From Prillingera fragicola (lineage: Eukaryota; Basidiomycota; Tremellomycetes; Trichosporonales; Trichosporonaceae), in assembly GCA_002335605.1 (NCBI GenBank), contig BEDY01000002.1:1054001-1118000 (forward strand): a stretch of DNA of 64,000 nt, read 5' to 3'. Of the stretch, positions 1 through 10,400 are shown in pieces. A model generated the notes under the pieces. The model saw only the letters and a list, made by a program, of their open reading frames with translations, did no database searches and was not told the origin of the DNA. A program made the translations under genes and the position numbers. Within the stretch, counting starts at the first letter, position 1, and every line of letters begins with the position of its first letter.

Positions 1-42
1 TCTGCTCGATTATGACCCAGAACGCAAACTGACATCTCACAG

Positions 43-677
43 AACACTCGTCGTGGTCGTGGACCCGGAAGCACCAAGGGAGGCACTGCCGGTCGTGGTC
101 ACAAGGGTCAGCTTGCGCGTTCCGGCAACGGCAAACCTGTCCCACACTTTGAGGGTGGTCAGACGCCCATCACCCGTCTGTTCCCCAAGCGCGGCTTCCT
201 CAACTTTACTCGCCGCTCTTACGCTCCCCTCACCGTCTCGCGCTTGCAGCAGTTTATCGCTACTGCCCGCATTGACCCCACACTGCCTATTACCATCGGC
301 ACCATTGTCCGTTCCAACGCCGTCCACGGCCTGAGCAAGCAGGCGGGCATCAAACTCCTCGGCGAGGCCGACCCGGATCTTCCCCTGCCCCCTCTCGAGC
401 TTGAGCTGTCGCGCTTCAGCAAGAGCGCAGCAAAGGCTGTCATTGATGCAGGTGGCAAGGTAACCGCGGTCTACCACAACAACTTGAGCCTGAGGCAGGA
501 GGTCTACCCCGAGAAGTTTGTTGGACGTAACGTTAAGAGCGCCGACCCTATTCGCCGTACCGACATTGGTCAGTTTGCCATTGACAACGGCGTCAAGCAT
601 ATGCTAACTATATCGCAGAGTACTACTCCAACCCTGCCAACCACGGCTACCTTGCAAAGGAGGAGACTTCGGCGTAA
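43..677 (+). CDS. MRPL10: Mitochondrial large-subunit ribosomal protein uL15m (3' part)
   Basis: This is a core protein of the mitochondrial large ribosomal subunit and the counterpart of bacterial L15. The first bases of the window are the end of an intron (branch point CTGAC near 29, acceptor AG at 41-42), so the 5' exons lie outside. The exon opens with the Arg/Gly-rich RNA-binding segment typical of L15 (NTRRGRGPGSTKGGTAGRGH), followed by the FEGGQTPITRLFPKRGF block. The frame breaks near 600 unless an intron at 569-618 is removed (donor GTCAGT, branch GCTAAC, acceptor CAG). Splicing restores RRTDIEYYSNPANHGYLA, the C-terminal motif of fungal uL15m, with stop TAA at 675-677. Family assignment is firm; the true start is not visible. 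Confidence 0.93.
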
Positions 678-1058
678 TTGTAGAGCGGTTAGATACCATT
701 GCATGCAACCATTCACAAGGGCCACAAGGGCCCGCCAATACAGTGGTGTACTAATTTTCCTTTGTGTTTGGTGTGAAGTTTGTCATTCGAAGCTCTCGTC
801 ACCGTCGAGATGCCGCCGATCAGGGGAAGGCAGTTTAGCTTCAGTGCAGACATACTTGCCATACCTTGTCTATTTTGCGGAGGCCGGGAAGCTTCAAGTG
901 TACCACGGTTCGTTAGTCTTGCAATAGCGCCTGATGTGTACGTTATTCTCACACTATAATTCATTGTATGACTGTGACCAGCACAGTGTGTCTACTGACT
1001 ACCTAGACCCAGACCAATATGTGGGGATGGGAGGGATGGTGTGGGGAAAGACCCACGT
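678..1058. other. Convergent intergenic region
   Basis: This 381-base gap separates the 3' ends of uL15m (plus) and the mucin-like gene (minus). It should hold both 3' UTRs. I see no TGTANATA element, no structured RNA and no plausible gene in it. Confidence 0.6.
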
Positions 1059-4000
1059 TTACTGGAGGATCTCCCAGTCGGGCTGAATCTCGTCCTCGTA
1101 GACCCAGACCTCCTCAAACTCGTCACCAACGTCACGCTCACAGATCTCGCCGTTCTCATCAGTAGTGGTGGGCTCGGGAGCGGAGGTGGTCGTGGCGCTG
1201 GGGTCCGCCGAGGTGGACTCGGCAGGGGACTCAGTTGAGGAAGCAGAGGTGGGGAGGACAGACTCGGTCGACGAGGGGGCGATGGTAGCAGAGTCAGAAA
1301 CAGACACGCTTCCAGACTCCGACGACGTAGGCACAGCCGACTCAGTTACGTTGGCCGAATCGGTCGGGCTGGGGAGAACCGATGTGTTGTTAAGCGACTC
1401 CGTGGGGCTGGGGACAGCGGACTCAGTGCCGTTAAGAGACTCCGTGGGGCTGGGGACAGCGGACTCGGTGTTGTTGAGAGACTCGGTGGGGGTGGGAACA
1501 GCCGACTCGGTACCGTTGGTGGACACGGTAGGAGTGGGCAGGACCGAAGTGTTGTTAACAGAGTCGGTGGGGGTAGGGACCACCGTCTCGGTGTTGTTGG
1601 CAGACTCGGTTGGCGAAGGGACAGCCGACTCCGTTGCGTTGGGCAAAACCGAGGACGTTGGCTCAGGCTCAGCGGTGGACGAGGGAGCAAGAGTGCTAGT
1701 CATCGTGACGTTCTGAGTGTACCAGGCAGTCGTGAACTCTGTGTAAACACCGCTGTCGTTGGTAGGGACAGCGGAGTCCGAGCCTGTGGGGGTGGGCTCC
1801 GCAGAGGTAACGTTGGCGGAGGGCTCCACGTTAGTCTCGGTGGAGGCAGCCGACTCGGAGGCGGAGGTTACAGTGGGCTCGACAGCAGAGGTAGGCTCAA
1901 CGGAGACGGTAGGCTCAACGGAGACGGTAGGCTCAACCGAAACGGTGGGCTCAACGGAAACGGTAGGCTCAACCGAGGCGGTGGGCTCAACGGACGACGA
2001 CTCAGAAACCGGGGGCAGGACCGTGGCAGTAGGCTCAACCGGGGCAAAGTCCGAAGGACTGGGGATCGAGGGCTCAACTGAACCAGTGGCCGAAGGCTCA
2101 ACCACAGTCGAGTTCGAGGGCTCGACAGTGGCCGAAGGCTCAACGGAACCGGTCGCAGAAGGCTCGACGACCGTCGAGTTCGAGGCCGAAGGCTCACCAG
2201 TGGCAGATGGCTCAACAGAGCCAGTGACAGATGGTTCAACAACAGTCGCAGATGGCTCAACGACAGTCGAGTTTGAGGCCGAGGGCTCGCCAGTGGCAGA
2301 CGGCTCAACGGAGCCGGTCGCAGAAGGCTCAACGACGGTCGAGTTCGAGGCCGAGGGCTCGACTGATGCTGAAGGGTCGACGGGGGCCGTGGGGCTGGGC
2401 TCAATGGTCTCAGTGACCGAAGGGTCAACAGGAGCAGAAGCCGAGGGCTCAACGGGAGCGGACGCCGAGGGATCAACAGGAGCGGACGCCGAGGGCTCAA
2501 CGGACTCGGTGGCTGAAGGCGATGGAGCGACCTCCGAGGCAGACTCAACAGCGGAGGACTCGGGAGCAATGGGGAACGAGCCATCGGGGTAAACGTGGCC
2601 ACCACCACCGGTAGCCTCGGGAACCTCAGCGGAGGAAGCAGCTGAGGGCTCGACAACGACCTCGTTCGACGCAGAAGTCGCAGGCGAAGGGGCAGCCTCC
2701 TCTGTAGGCGCAGGACGAGACGGGTGCCAGGGCTTGTCAGAGCCATCCTCAGGAGGACCGCCGGCCGAAGGTGCCGGAGCGGGGGTCTCCTGGTCAGCGG
2801 AGGGCGAGGGAGCAGGTGCCTCCTCCTCGGTGGAGGGCGAAGGAGCAGGAGCAACCTCCTCGGCAGAAGGTGAAGGCGCAACCTCGTCAGCTGAGGGCGA
2901 AGGAGCGGGCTCCTGGGCTCCCGAGTCAACGGTGGGCTTGGGCTTGCCAGTGACACCAGAATCAACGGTGGGCTTGGACGGAGCAGCGGTGGGGGTGACT
3001 GAAGGCGTGGGGGCAGGAGCATAGTCACCAATTACGTTGGCACTGGGAGCAGGAACAACGTAGGGGTTGTCGCCGCCAGTGGCGTGAGCGCCGCCGCTGA
3101 GGTCAGCACCGGTTGTCTCCGCCGAGCCAGAACCGCCCGCAGTCGAACCAGCCGACGAGATTGCGGGGGGCTGAGTGGCAGTGGGGGCCGGAGCCGGAGC
3201 CGCCGAGGAAGGCATAAAGGTGGGGATGGCAGTAGCCGTGCCGTCCGAACCAAGGTGAACAACATAGTCCCACGAGCCGTCGGCCAGGTGAGTGGGCTCA
3301 AGAACAACCTCAAGGGTAACGGTGGGAAGGTACTGGCCAATCTTGTCCTTCAGCATGGACTGAATGACACCGTCGGCAATGTGCTGTGCCTCCTCGTAAG
3401 GGTCGGACGAATGGGCATCGGTGGGAGCCGGGGCGGCGGCGCTGGGGCCACTGTACTCGCTGTAGGCAATGGTGCTGTAAACGTTGGCAGCTGACTCGAT
3501 GGAGGCGATTGTCTCGTCACTCTGGTCGGGAACGGCGGGTACGGTGTCGTTGCCAGTGTGAGGGCGCTCTGGGTAGGTGGGAACAGGCACCTCGTAAGAG
3601 TCGGTCTCCGAGGGGACAGCAGCCTCAGACGACGAGGTGGCAGTAGGAGCATTCTCCTCAGTGCTGTTGGCAGCCGCCGAAGGGTCAACAATGGTCGCGT
3701 TGGTCGAGTTTCCAGCCAGGGAAGGGTCGATCACGGTCACGTTGCCGGAAACAGTGGGGTCAACAACAGTGGTGTTGGTAGAGTTGCTCGAAGACGAGCC
3801 TTCGTCAACAGTAGTGTTGGCAGTGGGGGTGCCATCCACAACAGTGGTGTTGTCCACAGATGGGTCCTCAACCACAGTAGTGTTGGTAGCAGACGAGTCG
3901 TCCACAACAGTGCCGTTGGCCGAAGGAACAGTCTCCTCGGCCACCGAAGTGGCGCTAGGGGCAGCACTGTCCGCAGCCGAGGGCACGGCCGAGGTGACTA

Positions 4001-4187
4001 CCACCTCAGCTGCGCCGGTTGGGCTCACGTCAGCCGAGGAAGCGGCTGCTGCGTCGGACACTGCATCCTGACGGCGGTAGACCTTGCCAAACCGAGCGTG
4101 GGGGCGGCGAAGAGAGGGAGCGGCAACTGCCTGCGATGCGAGGAGGGGGAGGAGGAAAAGAGACGGACCGGCCGAAGGAAAGCGCAT
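1059..4187 (-). CDS. Secreted Ser/Thr/Pro-rich mucin-like repeat protein
   Basis: This is a single-exon gene for 1,042 residues. The N-terminus is a clear signal peptide (hydrophobic residues about 9-23, cleavage near VAA-P). A basic stretch ending in Tyr-Arg-Arg at about 37-39 is a likely Kex2 site. Most of the chain is low complexity: Ser, Thr, Pro, Ala, Val and Glu with many N-x-T sequons. It includes VEPS(A/V)T and VEPTVS tandem units and 13-14 residue units of the form ESAVPSPTESLNNT. One less repetitive, possibly folded segment lies around residues 240-330 (YEEAQHIADGVIQSMLKDKI). The C-terminus is acidic and aromatic, contains the only Cys that I noticed, and lacks a GPI-type hydrophobic tail, so the product is probably secreted or wall-associated and heavily O- and N-glycosylated. 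Function is unknown; an adhesin, mucin-like coat or wall mannoprotein are possibilities. Long open frames on the opposite strand and in a second minus frame are by-products of the repeats. Confidence 0.82.
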   Translation of the reverse strand: MRFPSAGPSLFLLPLLASQAVAAPSLRRPHARFGKVYRRQDAVSDAAAASSADVSPTGAAEVVVTSAVPSAADSAAPSATSVAEETVPSANGTVVDDSSATNTTVVEDPSVDNTTVVDGTPTANTTVDEGSSSSNSTNTTVVDPTVSGNVTVIDPSLAGNSTNATIVDPSAAANSTEENAPTATSSSEAAVPSETDSYEVPVPTYPERPHTGNDTVPAVPDQSDETIASIESAANVYSTIAYSEYSGPSAAAPAPTDAHSSDPYEEAQHIADGVIQSMLKDKIGQYLPTVTLEVVLEPTHLADGSWDYVVHLGSDGTATAIPTFMPSSAAPAPAPTATQPPAISSAGSTAGGSGSAETTGADLSGGAHATGGDNPYVVPAPSANVIGDYAPAPTPSVTPTAAPSKPTVDSGVTGKPKPTVDSGAQEPAPSPSADEVAPSPSAEEVAPAPSPSTEEEAPAPSPSADQETPAPAPSAGGPPEDGSDKPWHPSRPAPTEEAAPSPATSASNEVVVEPSAASSAEVPEATGGGGHVYPDGSFPIAPESSAVESASEVAPSPSATESVEPSASAPVDPSASAPVEPSASAPVDPSVTETIEPSPTAPVDPSASVEPSASNSTVVEPSATGSVEPSATGEPSASNSTVVEPSATVVEPSVTGSVEPSATGEPSASNSTVVEPSATGSVEPSATVEPSNSTVVEPSATGSVEPSIPSPSDFAPVEPTATVLPPVSESSSVEPTASVEPTVSVEPTVSVEPTVSVEPTVSVEPTSAVEPTVTSASESAASTETNVEPSANVTSAEPTPTGSDSAVPTNDSGVYTEFTTAWYTQNVTMTSTLAPSSTAEPEPTSSVLPNATESAVPSPTESANNTETVVPTPTDSVNNTSVLPTPTVSTNGTESAVPTPTESLNNTESAVPSPTESLNGTESAVPSPTESLNNTSVLPSPTDSANVTESAVPTSSESGSVSVSDSATIAPSSTESVLPTSASSTESPAESTSADPSATTTSAPEPTTTDENGEICERDVGDEFEEVWVYEDEIQPDWEILQ
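1340..1660. repeat. Coding repeat, 13-14 residue N-x-T units
   Basis: Within the mucin-like gene this part encodes about six imperfect copies of a unit resembling ESAVPSPTESLNNT, or a shorter SVLPTPT..NGT form. Almost every copy carries an N-glycosylation sequon. Neighbouring copies are close to identical at the DNA level (for example around 1398-1490), which suggests recent duplication or gene conversion. Confidence 0.75.
1891..1998. repeat. 18-bp coding tandem array, six copies
   Basis: Six consecutive 18-bp units of the form GTRGGCTCAACSGARRCG start at 1891, 1909, 1927, 1945, 1963 and 1981. The first two are identical and the others differ at a few positions. On the minus strand they encode the VEPTVS repeat of the mucin-like protein. 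Copy number could vary between strains by slippage without breaking the frame. Confidence 0.9.
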
Positions 4188-5056
4188 TGTGAAAAGGTAA
4201 AGCGGGGGGTTAGATTTGTCGGGTGGGGAGTGTTGTTGTTGCGCTGCAAACAGGAGGGAGAGAGGGAGTGTGTGTGTATACTAGGCCACCAGGGCTGTAG
4301 TAGGCTGCGTCAAGCAGATGGGGGAGGGTAGCGAGCTCGGCTAGCGAGTTGCTGAAGAAAGGAGAGCAGAAGGGGGTTGGTGGTAAAGGTGTCAGAAGGA
4401 GTGGGAGAATGGAAGAAGAGAAAGGGGGAACGAGTTCATGTAGGAGTCTGGGATACCAACGCAGCTTTCGCCGCCGCCCATTTGGCTGGGCATGTCAGCC
4501 TTCCTTGGCTTTTCGGGCTTTCATGAAAGGGCAACCCTGCTAGTCTCATGTAAGCCCAGGGTACCAGGGCTCTGGCCGGGCTGGCTGGTGATGTGTTCCG
4601 GCAAAAGACTCTCGTTGGACATGGCAGCACGGTGCAGGGCTGAGAACATGGGCAGGGATTCCTAGCATGAATGGCTGATGGCCGCTGTGCAGAAGGTCCT
4701 GGATCCTGGAATCCAAGCCTGACATTGCTCGCCAGTTGGACTGACAGTTGCTGCCAGACTGGGCTACGGGCCAGCGATCCAGCGAGCTTGCAATGTTTGC
4801 GAGATGGCTGGCAGCGCCCCGCATTGAATGAACATGAGCGTCGATGACCGTCCATTGGGAGAAAAAAGACAATCGCGCCTCGTCAGGCACACACATAGTC
4901 GAAAATGACGCGCCAAAAACGAGTCAGCGGGATCAAACCTATCACATGTTAATCTCTTACGTAAAGAAAACCTTCCTTGTGGCTCAGTGAGCCTGATAAA
5001 TCCCGAGTTTTCAACCCCGGCTGTCAGGCTCTACACTTTCCAACTCTTGATCCACC
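4188..5056. promoter_or_regulatory. Divergent promoter region, mucin-like gene / mL58
   Basis: These 869 bases lie between two divergently transcribed genes and should contain both promoters and 5' leaders. Purine-rich runs such as 4350-4440 flank the mucin-like gene on its upstream side. I could not assign specific factor sites. Confidence 0.5.
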
Positions 5057-5763
5057 ATGATGTCTCGACAGCGACTTGTGCAAAACCACATACCCAGCAT
5101 CATGTCCGCTCGTCCGCTCGTCCTGCGCATCGCGCCTACTCTTCGCAGGAGTGTGGTTCACCACGCCCGTCCTCCTCGCATGCCCGCGCTCAACTCCCCG
5201 CACGTCCCAACCCAGCCTCGCCCGACCATGGGTACAAAGACCCCTCATCCCCCACACCTCGGCGCAACCGAGTCCAACACGGCCTCGTCCAGCCTCGACG
5301 GCTCGCTCACCTTCCACCACTCTCCTCCTCCCACCGCCCCTAGCTACACTACCGGTGTCGTTCCCGATCTCCTCCGCTGGACCCATGGACAGCAGGTCCA
5401 CCTGACCGGCGAGGAGGTCGCGCCTCTCCGCCGCGCACGTCGCTCCGACGCCGAGGGATCGCTGCAGCAGCTGTGGAAGGAGGATCTTGTTGCAAAGATG
5501 CGCGATCTTCGTGCGCAGGGACGCTCGCGCAAAGAAATCGGAGACGCGTGAGTTTTTGTTGTTTTGTCCACACATCGTGCCGTACTCATATCTGCAGCCT
5601 CGACATTCCCGCCGAGCAGCGTCATCTCATCTCTCGTGTCGCTCCTCTTTCTGCCGAGAACGTAAAGGCCAAGGAAGAGGCAGCCGAGAGGAAAGAGGCC
5701 CGCTGGGGAGACCGCAAGCGACTCAGCCGCGCCATCCGTGAGCGCCGCAAGGAGTTCTGGTAA
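5057..5763 (+). CDS. MRPL20: Mitochondrial large-subunit ribosomal protein mL58
   Basis: This is a fungal-specific protein of the mitochondrial large ribosomal subunit (the yeast Mrpl20 family). There are two exons, 5057-5547 and 5598-5763, separated by a 50-nt intron (donor GTGAGT, acceptor CTGCAG); the joined frame encodes 218 residues. The N-terminus is rich in Arg, Ser and Ala without acids, as expected for a mitochondrial presequence. The family core is clear: VHLTGEEVAPLRRARRSD, then the RAQGRSRKEIGDALDIP segment across the splice junction, and the basic C-terminal helix ending ARWGDRKRLSRAIRERRKEFW. The first ATG is at 5057, immediately followed by another at 5060; a start at 5102 is also possible. 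A Puf-type site lies 77 bases after the stop. Confidence 0.88.
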
Positions 5764-5839
5764 ACGAAACCCTTGTTTTCGGTTGCTATTTCTGTGGCTA
5801 GGCGATGCACTAGGAACCGGCATGCTGGCCTTGTAGGCA

Positions 5840-5847
5840 TGTACATA
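5840..5847 (+). promoter_or_regulatory. Puf/Pumilio-type element TGTACATA in mL58 3' flank
   Basis: TGTACATA fits the UGUANAUA consensus bound by Puf-family proteins and has C at position -2, the preference of yeast Puf3. It lies 77 bases downstream of the mL58 stop, and nuclear mRNAs for mitoribosomal proteins are the classic Puf3 targets. Whether a Puf protein of this organism uses it is inference. Confidence 0.5.
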
Positions 5848-5891
5848 TGATGCAGACTACTACTCTGAGTGTATAAATGTGTGTGTGGTGT

Positions 5892-7276
5892 TCATCGCCT
5901 GTCATGGTCGCGCTCTCGTGCGTAACGATCGTCTCGTGCGTCATACCGGTTGCCTCGGTCGCGAGGGTCTTCCCTGCGGCTGCGGTCATCCCGCGCGTCG
6001 CGTCCACGGTCATCGCGAGGGTCCCGGGCGTCACCAGCGTGGTCGTCGCGGAGGTCACGAGGGCGGTCCTCGCGAGGGTCACCACGACGATCGCGAGAAT
6101 CAAGGTGGCGGTCTCGAGGGTTTGCGTCGCGCGAGTTGAACTGTCGGTCGCGTGGGTCATCATTGCGGTCGTCCCGACGAGCAGAAGCGCGCTCTTCGTC
6201 GCGGTGACCGTTGCTCCTGTCGCCAACTTGGCTGTCGCGCACATCTGGACGTCGGTCACGGGGATCGTCTCTCCTCTCCTCGCGAGCATGCTGGGGACGG
6301 GCGTCCTCGTCCCTCGTCCGCCGTGGCGCACTGTCGTGGCGAGGGTCCCTGTGGCCGTCGTCTCGATGAGCATGTCGAGAATCACGGCCGTCGCGCCTGC
6401 GGTCCTCGTCACGAGAGCGGCCTTCTCCCTCCCGGCGCTTGCGGTCTCCACGCTCACGATCGCCACCCTTGCTGCCGCGCTCCGCGCGCTTCCTATCCCT
6501 CTCTTCCTTGCGTGCCCGCTTGGCATCGTGGCGGGCCCGACGCTCCTCCTTGCTCTCGCTGTGCTTGCGCTTCTTGCCCTCGATAGCCTTGGCGTTCTTC
6601 TTCTCCTGCTTGAGGAACGCTGCCATGGGGTCTTCCTCGTCGATCCCGTCATCACCCTCGCTCTCGGATTCCGAAGAGTCGTCCGAGCCTATTTGTTAGC
6701 CACGTCCTTCTAAAGACATCACGTACCTTCAACAAGCTGCACACGCGCATTGTATGTCGGCTGCTGAGGCTCCTCATAGTCTCCCTCCTCGTTGCGCTTT
6801 CCGGGCTGCTTGTACCCGCGGCAGTGATCCACCTACACCCATCAGCTCCAGTCCCACGCACAGCAACACCTCTACTCACGCGAAGAGTCCTTCCCAGCAC
6901 CTGTGCACCATTCATGTTGTCCACGGCGAGCACGGTGCTTCGCTGGTCCTCGTACATGAGAAAGCCAAAGCCCTTGGGTTTGCCAGTCTCCTCGTCGCGC
7001 GGCAAGTTGACGTCGGCAATCTCTCCCCACTGGCTGAACACGGTGAGAACATCTCCCTCAGTCATCTCATAGTTGAGCCCGCCGATGAAGACGTATGCCG
7101 AGTCTGCAATGGTCAGCGCACATAACGAGAGGATTACACCCACCCTTGAACTCATCGTGCCAGCTGCCCTTGACGCCCAGCTCGAGCTCGCGCTGGTTGA
7201 TCCGATTGATTTCCTGGATCGTACTGTGGTGTGTCAGCGACTGGGGTGCACGTATGCTGCCTGGGACCTACTTCAT
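5892..7276 (-). CDS. IST3: RRM splicing factor Ist3/Snu17 (RBMX2)
   Basis: This is the RES-complex and U2-snRNP-associated protein that binds Bud13 and Pml1 and helps activate the spliceosome in the nucleus. There are five exons: 7272-7276, 7144-7223, 6880-7103, 6727-6832 and 5892-6688; the frame closes at 403 residues. The first exon is only five bases (ATGAA). The N-terminal [18 protein letters not shown] segment is diagnostic of this family. The RRM covers about residues 28-105 with RNP2 VFIGGL and RNP1 KGFGFLMY. After the conserved DHCRGYKQP stretch comes an acidic linker and then an Arg/Asp-rich tail of roughly 200 residues (DR, RD and RDD repeats), longer and more repetitive than in budding yeast. 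The gene is convergent with mL58. The long plus-strand frame opposite the RD tail is a shadow. Confidence 0.92.
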
Positions 7277-7496
7277 GGTGGCAAGAGTGATTGAAAGAGA
7301 GCAACGAGTATGTCAGGCTTGAAGAATCGAGATTGATTCCGCTCATCGGCTTGAGCATTTGGTAGGTGGCGGTGACCGAGATGGTCGGCCACAGTTGGCA
7401 TTTCGACGCAGACAACGAAGCAACACATATGTACTACTGGTCCATGACATTATCAAAAGCTTAACAAGAGCACCATTGTTTACGGCCAAAGATTGT

Positions 7497-10400
7497 CTAA
7501 TTATCGTCCACAAAGATGTGGTCCACCTCCGCCCACTTCTGGCCAGGTGGCAACTCGCCCTGCTTTTCACGGTCTGCCCAGAACTTTACCTCTCCGTCAG
7601 ACGCGCGCTTGGGCAGCCACAGACGCTCTCCAGAGTCGGTGTCTGTAATGGGGTCAAACCACCTAGGCTCGTGCTGGGGGAGCTTGCCCTCGGCACGGAG
7701 GCGGCGGGTCTCGCGCTGCTTCTCTTCGTTGGCAGTCTTGAGCCTGGCTGTCAGCGATGTTTTTTGCAGTCCAACTACTTACATCTGCGCGCGGTCATAC
7801 TCGGCATTCTCAAACGCCCTCTGGTCGGTACGCAAACGGCAGTCGGTAGGAGCGAGATAGTTCTCCAGACCCTTGGGAATGTCGTTGAGCGTCAACGCGT
7901 ACGGCGTGAGGTTGAACGGCGCCTTTGGCTTTTTGGTGTTCTTCCACAGCTGCATGTACTCGGTCGTGTCCTCGACCTCATCATCGACCTCCAGGTCGCC
8001 GCGGCCAACACCAGACTGGCGAGCAATGAGTTGGAGATCCCAGCGGCCTGCAATGTCCCAAGCCTCCTGGCCGGCGGCATCGAGGACCTGTCCCTTGATC
8101 TCGAACGCGTCCTTGCCGCGCCATCCGCGAGGCTTGAAAGTGAGGACACAAGTCTCGCCAGTACGGTGGTTGGTGACAACGAGATCGCCATAGTGGTCAA
8201 TGAGAGGGTTGCCCATGATAAAGTTTGAAACGTTGGTCGTGACCTTCTTCCACGAGTAGTGCTCAATAACGTAGTCCTTGGGATACTCTTCGCCGGCGTT
8301 CGGGTACGAGAGGCCCTCGCGAGTCCACTTTTTGGGAATGATGAGCTCGGCGTGGGCCACACCAGTAGGCTTGATTTCAAAGTAGCGACCCTGGAACTTG
8401 TTTTTGGCGTCGACCTCGCCGTAGTACTTCCAAGTGGGAGCTTCGCAGTAGCACGCCGAGATCGGCGGGTGGTGCGATACCTGTTCGGACACATAGCGGT
8501 ATCGGTTGGGAATGGCATACTCAAAGCTCTGACTCAGCAACGGGTTGAAGGGCTTGGCGATACGTCCGATAGTAGACGAGTAGTTGGACATGGCAAAGGC
8601 GGCGACAAAGGCAATACGTTTCAGCGAGTCCTCCTCGCCAGCAGCAACAGTGAGACAGGCGTCGTACTCCATGTCCTCGGCCATGCGCTGCAGCATAGAT
8701 GTACACTCGTTGAAGCTGACAGGGAACGAAATCTTGGTGAGGTCCTTGCCGATGGATGACTTGAGGATACTCCACAGACTGACGGACGGACGCTTGTCGT
8801 CGTCAATGGGCAGCTTGTGACGAACCAGGTTGTACGGTTCCAAACTGGGACGGGCGAGGTAGCGTGAAATCTTGCCCTCGTTTCCAAGCTGCTTCTCATC
8901 ACCACCATGGGTAGCAGGTGTCATGGCAGGCGTTGCTGGGCGATCAGGGTTATTGATAGAGTCGTAGAGACGCAGGTTGGGCAGGGTGCCAGTCTCAATG
9001 GCGTCAAAGAACTCGTCGTCCTCCTCGTCCGAGTCGTCAATGGCTGCAACGACGTCGTGCATCTCCTGCACGGATATGGACTGCCGTGACAACGAGTTGC
9101 GGAGCGACATGGACCTGCGACGCCCAGACATAGACATGCGCCTGGAGGTGCTGCGAGGTATGCCCGAAGGTGAGCCTAGAACTGGAGCAAAGTCGACATG
9201 GTCCGCAGGCGGGGTGCTGACAGCGCCAGGAGTTGAGCCAACAATGGACTCGGGAAGGCTGGTGAGCTCTGCCGCAACAGATGGGTCTATGCCACCGGCC
9301 TTTGGCGATCCGGGCTGACTGAGACTGAGCTCGGCAAGCACAGTACGAGCCTGGCGAAGAGCACGGCGCTTCTTCTCATTATCCTTGGCTGCCTCGTTGA
9401 GCTGGCGGTCGGTGTCTGCCTGCTGTTGAGCAACGGCAAGAAGGTTTTCCTCCCAAAGACGGCGCGCCTGGACCTCACGCTTGATGCGCCCAAGAAGATA
9501 CTTTTCGCGGTCCTGGGCCATGATGTGCTGCCGGGCGACCAGGGCCGACAAGGTCGTGATCGACTCGCGCAGCGCTGACTTGACCTGATGCTGCCTAGAT
9601 ACAGCGGCGCCAGATGCCCTTGTGGGCTCTGGCGAGGCAGTAGCCGAGGAGGGAGGAGTGACAATAGACCCCACAAGTTGCTCGGTGAGCTCGAGCTGGG
9701 CGGTGAGGTTAAGCATGCTAAGCTCAAACTCTGACTCGTGAGGAATCGTCTCCTTGGTCTTGGTGCTCCCGGCGACACTATCCTGATCGTTGATAGAGGA
9801 CGAGGCATCCATGTCGCTTCCAGTGGTGTTGCCAGATGGAGAGGATGGGCGCTTGTGCGAGTTGCCAGAGACGACCGGACGAGTTCGCGTACCATCGGTG
9901 CCAATGCCACTGAGAACAGTGGGAGTCCGTTTGAGATTAGGATTCAGGAACTGATCACCTGTAGGCAGCTCGCTCAGAGTCGAGCCAAGGGCACGCTGGT
10001 CGTTGGCGGTCATGACACTTCCCGCCGTAGTGCGCACCGAGCGAGCGTCAGAGCGATCAGCGGGCGCTCCAGAGTTGCCCTTTCCTTTCTGGTAGTACTC
10101 AAGGTTGAGACGGATCGCCTGGATCCAGCGGGCAATTTCTCCACGAAGGCTCGACTTGACGATGATCTTGGGCACCGAGGTGCTGGCAGCAGAGCTAACC
10201 TCGAATCGGGAGCCGTCCGACGACGGATGAATGACAGCTGTTGCCAGTGCGATGGACCCGCGACACGCAACGTGCTCGTCCTCGCGATTCCGGTAATAGC
10301 TTAGAATGCCGTTTTCCAAGACAAACCAGCGGGTTTTCCATCCGGAACGGTAGTTGACCCATTTGCTCAGGAAACCCTTGAGGTCCGGAGGACGGCCATC

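Noticed and set aside
1165..2592. Long plus-strand frames (183 and 277 codons) opposite the mucin-like gene
   Set aside because: They mirror the coding repeats (VGSTE-type repeats in antisense). The minus frame has the signal peptide and the full length.
4978..5034. A tRNA-like stretch with a box-A-like GGCTCAGTGAGCC and a weak box-B-like sequence
   Set aside because: The box B does not fit GGTTCRANNCC and no acceptor stem can be formed.
5877..6713. A 278-codon plus frame opposite the IST3 tail
   Set aside because: It is the antisense of GAC/CGC repeats; the RRM protein on the minus strand is clear.
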